Assembly (NCBI GenBank): GCA_009760855.2
Contig: WPIO01000043.1
Span: forward strand, 3,398,588 to 3,462,587
Source: Cristatella mucedo
Taxonomy: Eukaryota > Bryozoa > Phylactolaemata > Cristatellidae
DNA: 64,000 bases
Direction of reading: 5' to 3'
The notes beneath the pieces are model-generated. The model had not been told where the DNA came from, ran no database searches, and saw only the letters and a program-made list of their open reading frames with translations. A program made the translations under genes and the position numbers. Shown here piece by piece: positions 12,029 through 25,500 of the stretch (position 1 is the first letter of the stretch; each line of letters opens with the position of its first letter).

Positions 12029-15000
12029 GTGAGTACTGTCCCTCCGCAGTATCACATTTTCACATCTTTGGATACATAAACAGTGCAAAATTGCCACGCA
12101 GCGCGGGCGTTCCGAATTCGCTTCTACTTTCTAGGTGCATTTTTGACAGCTCAACAAGGCTTCGCACTTCTTGGGATAGTTCTTTGGGGTGGCAGTATTT
12201 GATAGAGGCTACCTCCGTGTTATCAGCACGCAGTAATTCTGTTCTTCGAACAATCAGCTCAAACCGTAGCCCAGTATAATCACGTATATCCGCAAACGTA
12301 GGATTAAATGAGCACTCCAAAAGCTTCCGACTCTCTACATTCAAGCCTTCTAGATCTGACAGAGGTCACGAGACTGAAGGTCACGAGGTCCACTTTCACA
12401 TATAGGTAGAACTGCATTGAATTTTTATCATTCGTAAGAGAAGCATCTGAGATAGATACGGCTGAACTTAGTTGCCTCACCAATGGAAAGGCAACACGTT
12501 GTGGAAGCTAAAATCGCTGACGATATAAATAATCATGATAAAGTAACGAAGTAGTTTACATTTTTTCCTAAAATAACCATATATCACTATTTAGGAGCTT
12601 TCAAACTCACTGCAAGAGAATGTATAGTTATTCTAGAGCTATACAAGCAAATAATTTTGAAGCTTTGGCAAAATCTCTGGGAAAAATAGTGGGCTGCACA
12701 GAAAATTTATAAGTGGTTTCTCAAAATGGCTGGCAAAATGCTAACACTCTAGTACAGTTCATCGCCTGCGTAATCTTGCGGAGCAGCTAGACGTGGTCTC
12801 ACCGGGATTTCCGGAACCTTCGCATCGACTGCTTAGTCTTCGCTCGCTCTAGTTTCTTGTAGTGGCACGAGCATGCATCGATAGCCGCCTGTCGGTGGCT
12901 CATTATGGAATTTATGTCAGGCATTTTCAGCAGCGGCTGCCAAATATACACCAAAATCGGCTCTAGTTCATGTAAATTATGCACGCGCACTTTTCGCTCT
13001 GTTGCCCAGTGACTCGTTGTCGAAAACATTTTAGAGCGGCTGCTTTTGACGTCGCCGAACGAAAAGTGCATGCCGGCCCTCGGATGTTTCCGCATCGACG
13101 GCGTGTGGGCTGAAAGGGGTGTGAACGTGCTTCCTGCTGACCGAGCGACAGTAAACACCGAGTTCCTACTCTTTACGAGAAAAAATCCAACTTCTGCTCA
13201 AAAAATCTCCGCGGAGAACGTAAATTCAATAAAGCAATCTAATTTCGACGGCAAGAAACCAACCAAGATCATTACGCACGGATTTCTAGAGAGCACCAAC
13301 GTGGAGTGGTTCTCTGTAAGTTGAAGCATGATCGAGAGCTCGGGCTGCCACGTGACTGCCGTGTAGAGGGCGGCCGTGTTAATCCAGATCAATCTTTGCC
13401 AGCGGCATTTGCATTCGTCAGATTTTGACTTTCGTCTCTCGTCCGTAGCATCAGAGTAACGTTCTGGAGCTCCACGACCCGGGTCGTGGGTTCAAGGCAT
13501 GCAACAGCAGTCCTTTGTTGCCCACTGCCAAGTAAAGGTCAGCTGATCTAACAGCCTCATTTTAGTAGCAACAGATGAGCCTTGGCGGCCATCATCCTCC
13601 TGGTACTAGGAAATAATAATAATAATATAATAATGCATTTGCATAGAGCGCTCAGAGAAGTTAATCTCTTTTAGGCTCTTTAAATATTTTGCAAAATAAG
13701 TATACTCGACTTAGTCAGTAGTATGCTCATAGTGAACAAGCATCACATGGTTAGAGGCGAAATACACAGTTACAGCAGGCAAATGTGGTTAGTGGCAGCC
13801 TGCACAGTGCCAGCACTCATAAGTACACAACGTAGAAATCACAGAACCCATAAAAAGCTGTGATAAATCGGTGCATTTGTGCTTCTTTTTAAATATCGTC
13901 AATTCAGGGGATGTCGTGACGTCAGTCGGGAGGGATTCCATGCTTTCAGAGCATACAAACTAAAGGCACTATTTACTAAGGATTCGAGGTTCGTAGGAAT
14001 TGTACCTACACGATTCGATTCAGAAAAACAGGTAGTATGATGCTTGGCATGGTGGGGAAGTAGATCTGATAGGTAGGCTATATCCAAAGAATGAGCGGAC
14101 CTAAAGAATTAAGTGGCAGAAAATTGAAGTCGATAATCTGTAGAACTGCTTACAGCCGGACTTGAACCCACTGACTGGAAGCAGGACGATGGCCGCCGAT
14201 GCTCTTCCGCCGCTATTAAAATGAAGATGCTCGATCAATATAACATTTACTTTCACAAACGTCTACTGATTGCGATACCTCAGATATCTGTAAGCTAGTT
14301 TTCTCTTTATTCGAGTCACATTATTATGCGCTATTAGAATCGAGCGACATTCAGATCCGACAGATTAGCTGAGCCACTGCATCAGTTCTCGCAGAGAGAA
14401 TCGTCAACTCGTTCTAGTGCTTGCCTGGCTGCTCTTCCGTGCCACTCTCCAGTATACGCCTAGAAAAAGAAGCGGGTGCGCTAACTAGTGGACTCTTGGG
14501 CAGCCCAAGCACAGTGATATATATAATAAACAATATTGAAGGGGACAATAGGCAGACAACAGGCACAAGCATTAATGAAGCCCATAATTTCCTCGTGCTC
14601 CTCCATATGCCCAAGCGTATCACGTGCAGCAGCAAAACTGTTTAGCTGCCGTAACCATGGGCGTACACGTTTCAGAGGTTCAACGCCGAGTTCCTAAAGC
14701 AGGGAGACTACAACATCGTAAATGTAAACTGGGGCGGACTCGGTTCTTCGAAGACGCTCTACACACAGGCCACTGCGAACACGCGCGTCGTCGGCGCGGA
14801 GATTGCCCTTCTGATCAATGCACTAATTTCGAACGCGGGAACGAAGCCGGCAGACTTCCACATTCTCGGACACAGCCTGGGAGCTCATACGGCTGGCTAC
14901 GCCGGCCAGAGGGTCAAGGGCATTGCGAGGATAACAGGTACGTCACTATGTGTGCCTGTTGGTAGCCAGATTTTGTATCGTCATCGTCAGTTTACCTTCC

Positions 15001-16526
15001 AGTCTCTTTTAAGTCATGACAATTAGGTGCGTATAGAAAGATACATAGGATCGTACCAGTCTCCTGGCAGGTTTTTGGGTTATGGAAGGATCAGTTGGCT
15101 TTCTAGGTAGCAATAGTGAAAGAAATAGTACGGCATTATCATTGAGCTCTGCGATCACTTTATAATTTTTCTGCACTTCATAGATCAAAGTGAATAGATG
15201 TAAAACAATTAGTAATTCTAATTTAATTACTGTAAAGTCACATTTTTAGCATCCATAGGCAAATAAAGGATGGTTAAAATTGAAGGATATTACGGAGGTT
15301 AGGAATTTTCTTAGCTCAGCTGGTCTGTCCCAGTAGTTAAGGTGCTCGCCCAGACCAAGATCTGGCTGAGGTCATGGTCTGGAGCCTAGTGGCGTATGTA
15401 AAGCCCCTGAAGAAAGATTAGGCTCTCTTAAGGTGTTATGCAAATGAACTGTATTAATTATTTCAATAACATATAAGTCAGGGATTAGGAAAATAGCTCT
15501 AGGCTTTACTGTAAGCTCACAGGAACTGAGAGAACAGCTTAAAGACTGGTTAGAGGTTACCGTGTCAGTAACCCCTAAAGTTAAATGGTTAAAGTTAGTT
15601 GCTTTTATGCAAAGCTACACGAAAGTAATCGCGGCGGATTGGCAGAGTAAAGTAAAGGTTAGATGATTCAAAGCCTAATTTACCTGTGCAGATTGGCGGA
15701 AGAGCCTATTTCGGCTATCGCCAAACTTGCAGCAGAAAACAGCGATCATCTATCGGCAGAACTCGAACCCGTGACCCATGAACCCACGACCCAGGTCGTG
15801 AAACTCGAGCAACGTAACCCTACCCCTCAAGTAGGGCGGCGAGCTAAGCAATGTTACATGCTAAGGACGGATCGAACACGATTCAGGAAGTGACGTTTCT
15901 GTCATATTTTCCACCTGATTAATATTATATCGTCGGTCACGCGAATGAGAGCATTTCCAGTAGAATGGTGTCTTTTGAATTACAGCAGCATTTATCCTGC
16001 TAAATTCCTTCCTGATACGCGCTCTATAGGCAAGTGAGCGAGTAATTTTGGCGTAATCTTCGAAAGTGCTAAGTGTATCCCGCGTGGAGATTTGCCTCGT
16101 GCTATGTAATAGGCAGCCATTTCAAGTCTTCGCATGTCAATGGAATGCTTGCTCTGGCCGGAGATTAGAGGTGTAATTCGGCAGTCAATTCAATAAACTG
16201 ACAATAAGCGTTTCTGCCTAGTGTGGCATTATCTGAAAGTCTTGGTCAATCAAGGAAGAAGAGCTCAGACAAGTCCAATTAAACAGTTTAAGGTCATTTG
16301 ATCCGGCAGCCTCATTTAAAAATGCACAAGGTGGCGGCGCAGCCTTAGCGGCAGTAAATTTCACTTTTCTTTGGCTCTAGGCAAACTTGTGCTGCAGACG
16401 AACGACAGACGAACGAATCCACCACCTCGATCGCCAAATGGGAGAACCTCATCTTTTGGGCTAAGCTCACAGCAGTTATACACGCGCACACACACACGCA
16501 CGCGCACACACACACACACGCACACG

Positions 16527-16576
<50 letters not shown>

Positions 16577-19500
16577 TATATATATATACACACACATATA
16601 TCTATATATATATATATATATACATATATGTCTAAAAGTGATCTGCCTTTACATCTTAATGTGAGTTCAATTCCTGAAGACCCAATCTTCAATTACAGAC
16701 TCAAGAGTAAAGATACAGGCTAAGGCTTTTACCGCATTAGGTAAATGAGGCCTACAATCAGACCAGCTTCCATTTTAATGACATTAACTTTTAGATTACA
16801 TATATGAGCCGACAGTGATTCTATTGAGGTTTTCGCCGTTCACAATTAAAAATGCTGGTTACAGCCACATAGATTGTCCTAAAGTTGATTGATTTCGTTT
16901 TTTCGCGCCACATAATTTTCTTTCGCTTCTTAAATTTGTATCCAGTCTGTTGGCATCATATGCGTTAACACTATGTTATTCAGTGGCTATTAGTAAGCAA
17001 GTGTTCTCTGCCCAAGCTTACAGAGCTCACTTAAACTAAGTAGCTCGCAAATAGAACTGTGAGCTCATTTTTATTGAAACGGCATTACCTTCGCGTGTAC
17101 AGAAAGTAAGCTCGCAGACAAAGTATTGCCCGATTTTGACGCTGTTACATCGCAGGACTTGATCCGGCCGAGCCCTACTTCGAGGGGTTGAGCCCAGAGA
17201 TTCGATTGGACCCCAGCGACGCTCTCTTTGTGGACGTCATACACACCGACGGAAACTCGATCCTGCAGCTTCCGCTAGGAAAAGGAGGTACTAGCGCTCG
17301 AGAGATTTCTCGAGGCTCTCCATCTTTACTATTGCTCGCAGTTTTGCGTCAAACTAGGATGTTGGAGGTTTGTTCAAGGAAAAGCAGGCTCAGTAGATCG
17401 CGTGCACGAAACTTCATTCCACGGCACGCGATTCCATCACTGCACGCACATTTCCACGGCTATCTAGCTGGCTGGCCGCTTAATTAAACCAGTGTGTCTT
17501 AGCCCAGGGGTTATGTGCTCACTCTTCATTATCTAGGTCAATGGTTCAACTCTTGTAGTGGTGAGACCCATTATTGCCCACTGTAAACGGCATATAGCCA
17601 TAAAGGCTCTATTTTCGCTTTGTAAATGTGGACGCCCAATCAGCTAACTCTTTTATCATTGCAACCTGCCTACATACTAATAACACTTTGTGCTTTTAGG
17701 TTCATTGTTTTGTCTGAGGGTGGCAGGTGACCACTACATGTTTAATTTAATTCAAAAGCATAGACTTTGCTATATATTCTTCCCGGATCAACAGCTATTA
17801 CTTCGGAATATGTATCTCCGTCTGTAACGCCACAAAGCCACAACGATTATATGGGCGTTACGCAGGAGAGGTTTTTATAGCTCACTCACAGCCTAAGCGG
17901 TTTTAGTTACCCATTCGGTAGCCAACAGACTTCATTTCACGAAACAAAGAGAAAGAGGGAAACATCACAGAGTCAGGGGAGCAGTTGAGTTAGTGAGTAG
18001 CATGGAAGTAGCAGCTCAGGACAACTGAACAGGATGAGCCATAGTCGGCAGCAAGAGAGTGGGTGTCGTTGCGTAAGAATCGTGGAAGCTAGTTCCACTG
18101 TCTTGGACCTGCCAAGCTAAAGCTTTTGTCACCAACGGTCTTTAAGCGGAGGAATGGAACTGCTATCTAATTGCCCATGGACGACCTGAGGGCACGAGGA
18201 GGCTGAAAGTGTTGCAGCAGTTCAGCTAGGTATGGAGGAGCCGAGCCTGCGGCGGACCTTGTGGGTCAGCGGAAGAACTTTGCTCTGTATCTGTTGATAA
18301 ACCAGCATACATCCCAGCTCTTTTAGCAAAAGAGACACTTAGTCAAACCTTCTGGATTTTCAAACCAGCCTTGCAGCCATATTCATCTGCAGAGGCCCAG
18401 TTGCTTTTTTCCGGTAGCACAGCCAAAAGGGAATATGATTTGAATGTTTTTCTCTGCCTAACGGGCACCAATATTTTTAGAGTTTGTCAAAACTAGCCGG
18501 TTTCTGGAATGCTCTCGAAAGCATAATCAAGATAATGGTGATACTCTGCACTAGCTGAACCGCAGAGAGCTTATCATAATACTAGTCCTGAAAGTAAACT
18601 CGATTACAGCTCGCATGAGTAAAAATGAAATTTACATAAAGAGGGAGTGCCGCTATCACAAAGTCCCTGTAAATTTCGTCAAGTGAGCAGACGTCGTGAA
18701 GACAGTCGACGGATGGTGACGCACTACTGCGCACTTTCGGCACTAAAAGCTTAAGATATCGAGTGTCAAAAATATCTGCTTGTAAGTACAAGTTAAGGCA
18801 TTGAACGGCTGCCAATTAGGCTGCCGCCTACATTTCGCTGGCGTTTGGTCTACAAGCCCTCAGCCGCGAATGTCGGTGAATGGGCGCGATCTCCGATTCT
18901 CTCTGATCCTGCCCCGTCCACTTCGGTCCATCCCTGTTCACTCTTGTTCATTCCAATTCTTCTCCGGTCCGCCGCGGTCCACTCTGGTCAAATCTGGTCT
19001 CGTTCTTGCACTTGACGCAGATATTAACTGCAGTGTAAAAAGGAATTCGTTTGCACAGCCCGCCAGCACCGGCCTCAAGCCCATAAGTTGAAGTGTAAAG
19101 TCAAGGCTACGAAGCCGTATTTCAATCGTCGAATGAAAAATTCTCGATCGCTAAAGCGGTAGTTAAAGCCACGAGAGCGTGGATGTAATTAAGCTTTTAA
19201 TGTACCGCCGTCTGTAACTCCACAAAGCCGTAAAGACTATGTGGGTGTTACTAAGGAGAGTATTGCATTGCAAGCTCACAGCCTAAGCGGCTTTCGGTAA
19301 GCATTCAGTAGCCAACCGACTTCATCTCACGCAACAAATAAAAAGTGGGTAGCATAGCAGAGTCGGGAGAGCAGTTGAGGTAGTGAGTGGTGTGGAAGTA
19401 GCAGCTCAGGCCCACTGAAAATAATGAGCCGTCGTCGGCAGCAGGAAAGTAGTTGTCGTTGCTTAAGAATTGTGGAAGCGAGTTCCACAGTCTAGGACCT

Positions 19501-22500
19501 GTAGAGCCAAAGGTTCTGTCGCCAACAGTCTTCAAGTGGAAGACTGGAGCGGCTAATGTACCGTCCATACGTGACCTGAGGGAAAGAGGACACTGCAAGT
19601 GTTGCTGCTGTTCAGCCAGGTATGGCGGAGCCTGTGGCGACCTTGTCGGTCAGCGCAAGAACTTTGCTCTGTATCTGTTGATAAACCGGTAGCCATTCCA
19701 GCTCTTTTAGCAAAAGAGACACTTGTTCAAGATTTCTGGATTTACAAACCAGCCTTGCAGCCACATTCATCTGCAGTGGCCTAGTTGCTTTCTTTTGGTT
19801 GCCCAGCCAAAAAGAAATATAAATAATCAAGCCGAGACAGAAATAAGGAGCTAGTTGAATCTTTTGCAAGCCATCGTGAAAGACAGCTCTTAATCTTAGA
19901 TAGAACTTAAAACACACTTATTTAGGACAGAATTTAGTGGGTCGCTGTGATTCATTCTTCATGTTCTTATGCGTGCTGACACTGTGCATGCTGCCACTAT
20001 AGCCACATAACCACATTTGCATGCTGACCCTATGCATGTCACCCCTAACCATGTTATTCATTTTGTTTGTTTATCAAGCATAATTTTAATCACCATTCAA
20101 TTGCATTTCCCTTTGCAGCAAATGTAAAGTACTTAGAAAAAGATTGAGTTCTCTGAGGGCGCTTTATCAAGTGCATTATTATTCTTGTTATTATTATAGG
20201 GATCGGACGTGTTGGCTAGCTGTTGAAGCAGTCTTCTGAATGATGCTTTGGAAATCTACGCAGCTGTCAAAAAAGACACCTAAATTTCGAACACAAGGCG
20301 TTGGTCGCACAACACCATTACCTGTTAGAAGAGCAAAGCCTTTTAATCCAGCCACACGCTTAGGGTGTCCCATGAGCAGCAGTTCGGTTTTATTGTAATT
20401 AAGTTTCAATAAGTTTGTCGTTCTCAAGATGTGAAACGCACCACGAAGGAACAAAAAACTAGTTCAGCAGTCATATTTTCAAAAGTGATGCACCGGAAGT
20501 GTGAGACGTACAGCCGCCAACACCCTTGAACTTCAATCGCGACCGAATGGTGCCGTGTGCCTGAGTTACGCCAAGCATTTCAGCTGAAAACATCCGCTTG
20601 AAATACACTACAGAACTGCAAATGTTCTTATACCTAATGAATAAAGAATACATAAAAAATTTGATCGCAGCTGTACCGGAACTAAATCTCTATTTAGACA
20701 CTTAAAATATGTGGAAAATGAAAAGTGTGGTTTAGCTAGTGAATACGGCTGATGGCCTAAGCCAAGGTAGGTGGCACACGCAGTGAGCATTGAGGGAATA
20801 AGATATTGAGAAGCGACGTCATTACACCCGAGTAGTCAGCAATTTGTGTAATTCGGTGCCTCAGTCGAGTAGGTGTTGAAATGACAACAATGGCTAAACC
20901 AGCTAGGTTTTGGCGGATCATTATTATTTGTGAGTATGTGATCATGCGACAATCTATGATCGAGGTGGCATAACAAATCGAGCCGTGAGATATGCAAGCA
21001 GTTGTGAATCCGGACTCTTCGTTTGCAGCGCTGAGCTGATTTGAGCTCTAGGCTGGACAGCCTTTTAGTGTGTGTCCAGCTGCAATTGAATTACAATAAG
21101 CGCCCTCTGCTGTCAAATAGACGCCTACATTATGAATGCGGAAGTAACACTCACGAGTACCAGAGCTGTCCTTCTCTGCGGCGCTGCTGCTGCTACTTCC
21201 CTCTTGCGGCGGGCACGAATGGATGCAGCAAGTAGCTAGTCGCACTATCAGCTTTAGGCATCGCCAGTTTTCGTCGAGCGTCTGCTGAGACTAGCGCCAC
21301 CATGAGCGAAGTGTTTGCGGGCAAGTTCTGAACGGACGCGGAAGCAGCCAGCCACGTTTGTAACGATGTCGCGACCCAGACTCAGCGAGTCAGTATCGAT
21401 CTCCCTTCTCTTTGTGAATTGCTGAGGAAGGAGGCTCTTTTTCCGGAAGAAAGATTAAACCGTTGAAAATGTAAAAGTGTTGCCTTCTAAAATTTTGGAC
21501 GCAAGCGAACTGCCACCGACGTGCACCTCCATTTTGGAAGGTTTCGGCCTGAAGCAGCCGAGTGGGCACGCCGACTTTTATCCTAATGGAGGCGAAACAC
21601 AACCAAACTGCAAGAACAGCGTCGGAGATATTTTCACTAATGACAAAGGAATCTACGAAGGTGAGATCGAACATGCAATATAAGCGACGGATAAAAGTGT
21701 TCTGCTATTTGATGTAGTATGCTGTCCTACGACTGATAATTCTTTTTATTTTGGATGCTTGACAACGTGATTACGCAGAATTTTTATTTTTCACTATTTG
21801 ACTGATTCACAGCCTCTTGTGGCTCATATGCATGACCGCACTCACAAAAAGGGTCAATCACTCGATCAAATATTTACCGCAATAATATGCTGTCAACTCT
21901 TATGATTAGGAAATTCTGCCTCACTTGCTTGACTTCATGCAGGTCTTATGCAGCCTGAAGGTTGTACCCTTCTCCGAATTTGGAATAATCTGTGGGTCAC
22001 GAAATCTCAAGATCCTTGAAATTGAGGGTGTCTTGAAGAAAATCTGTGCCTCAGCCCTGCAACTCACTCCTCTGTCCGACCTGCTCCCACTGGTGGAATG
22101 CTGTGAAGAGATAGTCGCCAATGATTGGGGATAATAATAAGAATGCACTTGATAAAGCGCCCTCATAGAGCTCTATCTCTTTCTAGGCGCTTCGCATTTG
22201 CTGCAAAGGAAACACGGTCGGATAGTGAGTGGTATAATGCTTGACAAACGACATGAATAACATGGTTAGGGGTGACATGCACAGGGTCAGCATGCAAGTG
22301 TGGTTAGTGGCAGCATGCAGAGTCAGCACGCATAAGCACATTAAAGGACCAATCACAGGAACCCATTAAATGCTGTCCTAAATAGGTGTGTTTTTAAGCT
22401 CTTTTTAAATTTGATCAAGTCAGGGAATGCTCTGACGCAAGTCGGGAGTGAGTTCCAGGCTTTGGGAGCATACAAACTAAGTGGACGGTCTCCAAAGGAT

Positions 22501-25500
22501 TCGAGGTCTGTACGAGGTATTGGTAAACTGTTGGATTCCGAAAAGTAGATGGTACTATGCTTGGTCTGGTTTGCGAGTAGATCTGAGAGATAGCCTGGAG
22601 CCAAAGAATAGAGGGACCCAAAAGTGAGTGACAAACCTTTTGAATTCGATCCATTGCTAGACTGGTAGCCAGTGCAGGTTGGCGAGAAGTTACGTGATGT
22701 GGCAGCTGCGACACTCACGACAGACAAGCCTAGCTGCAGAGTTTCGCAACGGCTGTAAGCGCCTGATTAGACATTGATTGGGAAGAGTGTGCACCCAGAC
22801 TGTAAGAACACGGTTGGCTCTAATCCAGATGGCCCCGTGGTTTGCTGAATATATTAATTCAGCTAGCAAACCTAAGTGCAAGGTTGAGACAACATGCCGT
22901 TGTGATTAGGATTGACTTTCTGTCGTCTAGCGTATCCGGGTAATTACAGCTCATACACTCTTCCCTAGCGAAGGCAAAGTCCAGCCTCTATTAAAAAGCA
23001 TATTAAAATCACAAGCGCACCCTCAAAAAATGCTGATATTGATCATGTCTTTTAACTAGTAGGCAATTATTGATTTGGCACTGCCAGCATGAGTGAGAGT
23101 CAAATCGGCTTCTAATGCTATTGAAAGAATATTTGAAGCCAAAAGCTCTTGACTCAGCTTTTTCTGGAAATGGCGCAAACCTTGCTACGTTACTAAATGG
23201 GTAACTATTGAAACAGTGTGATTATACGTATCTCCGTCTGTAACTTCACAAAACCACAAAGACTATAAGGGCGTTACAAATGGGAGTTTGTACAGTCCAC
23301 TCACAGCCTAAGTGGCTTTTAGTAACCAGCATTCGGTAGCCAACAGACTTCATTTGATGCAAGAAGAAGAAAGCGGGAAGCATCGCAGAGTCACGAGAAC
23401 AGATGAGGTCACGAGAACAGATGAGGTCACGAGAACAGATGAGGTCACGAGAACAGATGAGGTCACCAGAACAGATGAGGTAGTGAGTAGCATGGAAGTA
23501 GCAACTCAGGATGGCTGGAAGGCATGTGCTATAGTCGGCAGCGCGAGACTAGTTGTCGTTTCCCAAGAAACCTATGCACTGTCGATTGCTTTCTCATTAC
23601 AGTTCTGCTATGAGAATTTACTGGCTACGCTCGATATGAAGCGGCAGCCCTTGGCAGTCGTAGCCCTTGCTGCCCATACTAGTTGCTAAATTTATAGCTC
23701 AGAATATACTGATGATTGGGAAGTAGAGCAGATTGTTTGTGCAAATTTACTAATATAACGTGAGGGCTAATGTTCTAGCTGCCTCATGCCATGGACGACC
23801 TGGCTGCCTTAAAAGAAACAGCATAGAGACAGGTTTTTTCTAGGCCTCTTTTCTCCTAGGTGCGAAGAATTTAGTTGCCTGCGACCACGCAAGAGCGGTC
23901 GATCTGTTCATCTACTCCATCAACAGCTGCGGTTTCAACGCCTATACGTGCGGCGATTACAGCCAATTCCTGACAGCCAAGTGCCCTCTTTCCTGCACTG
24001 ATGCCGACCGTAGAAGCGGCAAGTGCAACCGGATGGGGCTGTATGCTCAAAAACCTCTGGCGGCTCAAGTGAGCTACTTCCTGCTAAGCTCCGGAATCGA
24101 GCCTTATTGTGGTTAGTTCGCTGGCGCTTAAAGCCCTAGTTCCAGTTTAGGCAATCACTTCCTATAATGTCGCTACCGTGCAAAGCACCTTGCCTTTTAG
24201 CAACGACTTATGCGATTCAAATTGACGTCGACCCAGCTGGCACGACCATGAAAGGCAAGATATCTGTTATTTTAAAAGGCAAAGGCGGAGCATCCGGCCT
24301 CATTCTTCTCGCTGACGAGTAAGTGGATTTTACAGCAACGAGCTTACCAGTTTAATGTCTTTTCAGAACCTAGATGAAGCTCGTTAGCTTTATAAATCGT
24401 TAATATTCGCTTTTTGGTGGCTGGATTTCCATTGCACACCACATCTAATCTGATTAGGCTGGTTGTATCAGCGAGTAATGGTGATAATGATAATAGGAAA
24501 ACTAATAGGTCATTTATAGAGCAGAATAAGAGTGCTTGATCTTTATTCAGGTGTTATACAGGTTGCTGAAAGAGAAACAGGATTAGTGGCATGCACAGCT
24601 TTAACCAAGCAAAGGCTAGTATGCATTATACTAAGGCTAGCAAACATGACGACATTTCTGGACACGCTTAGTAAATCTGTCTAGAAATAGGTACTGAATC
24701 GTTCACAGGAACGCACGCAAAAACCTAGCCGTAAAAATTCTTTCTAAGTCGGGCTAAGAGAAAGCTGAGTGGAACTAATAATTATTTATTAGGCGTTTCA
24801 ATACCGTAATGTATTTCCGTCTATAACTCCACAAAACCACAAAGACTGTGCGGGTGTTACGCTTTTTGTATAGCCCTATCACAGCCTAAGCGGTCTACGG
24901 TAAGGATTTGGTAGCCAATAGGTATTATTTCATGTAGCAACGAGAAAATGAGCAGCAAAGCTGAGTCAGGAGAGCAGTTGAGATAGTGAGTAGTACGGAA
25001 GTACCAGCTCAGTACGGCGCAATGAAGTGCCGTAGTCGGCAGCGGGAGATTAGTTGTTGTTGCGTAAGAATTGTGGAAATGAGTATCACAGCCTAGGATC
25101 TGTAGAGAAAACCTTCTGTTGCTCACGGCCTTTAAGGGGAGGAATGGAACAGCTACTTTATTGTCCATACTGAAGCTGATGGCGCAAGGAGGCTGAATCT
25201 GATTTCAGCAGTTCAGCTAGGTGAGAATGATCCCAGCCGTGGCGGGCCTTGTGGATCATCTTCAGAACTCAGCTCTTTATCCGTTGATCAAATGGCAACC
25301 ATCCAAGTTATTTCAGTAACTGAGATTTTTTCACTAGCCTCTCATCCATAGTGATCGCCAGCTGCAGTGAGCTAGTGGCTTATTTGGTAGCCTAGCCTAA
25401 AGGGAATCACAATATTCTAATAATAATTACAGCCGAGACACAACCAAGGAGCTAGTTAAATTTTGTGCAAGCCGCCGTGGAAGACAGTTTATAATCTTAG

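Noticed and set aside
15740-15860. tRNA gene
   Set aside because: The B-box-like GGTTCGA sequence is present, but no complete cloverleaf; context and repetition show tRNA-derived SINEs.
16345-16692. Cys-Val rich frames on the minus strand and a Thr-His frame on the plus strand
   Set aside because: They lie across the CA/TA microsatellite in a lipase intron.
23391-23480. CRISPR-like array
   Set aside because: The units are contiguous with no spacers and lie in a eukaryotic LINE copy.
23312-23689. A 125-codon frame with repeated RTDEVT
   Set aside because: The repeat is the 18-base minisatellite inside an antisense LINE fragment; no support for a host gene.
23871-24068. A minus-strand frame of 65 codons
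   Set aside because: It is antisense to lipase exon 6, which has conserved lipase motifs on the plus strand.
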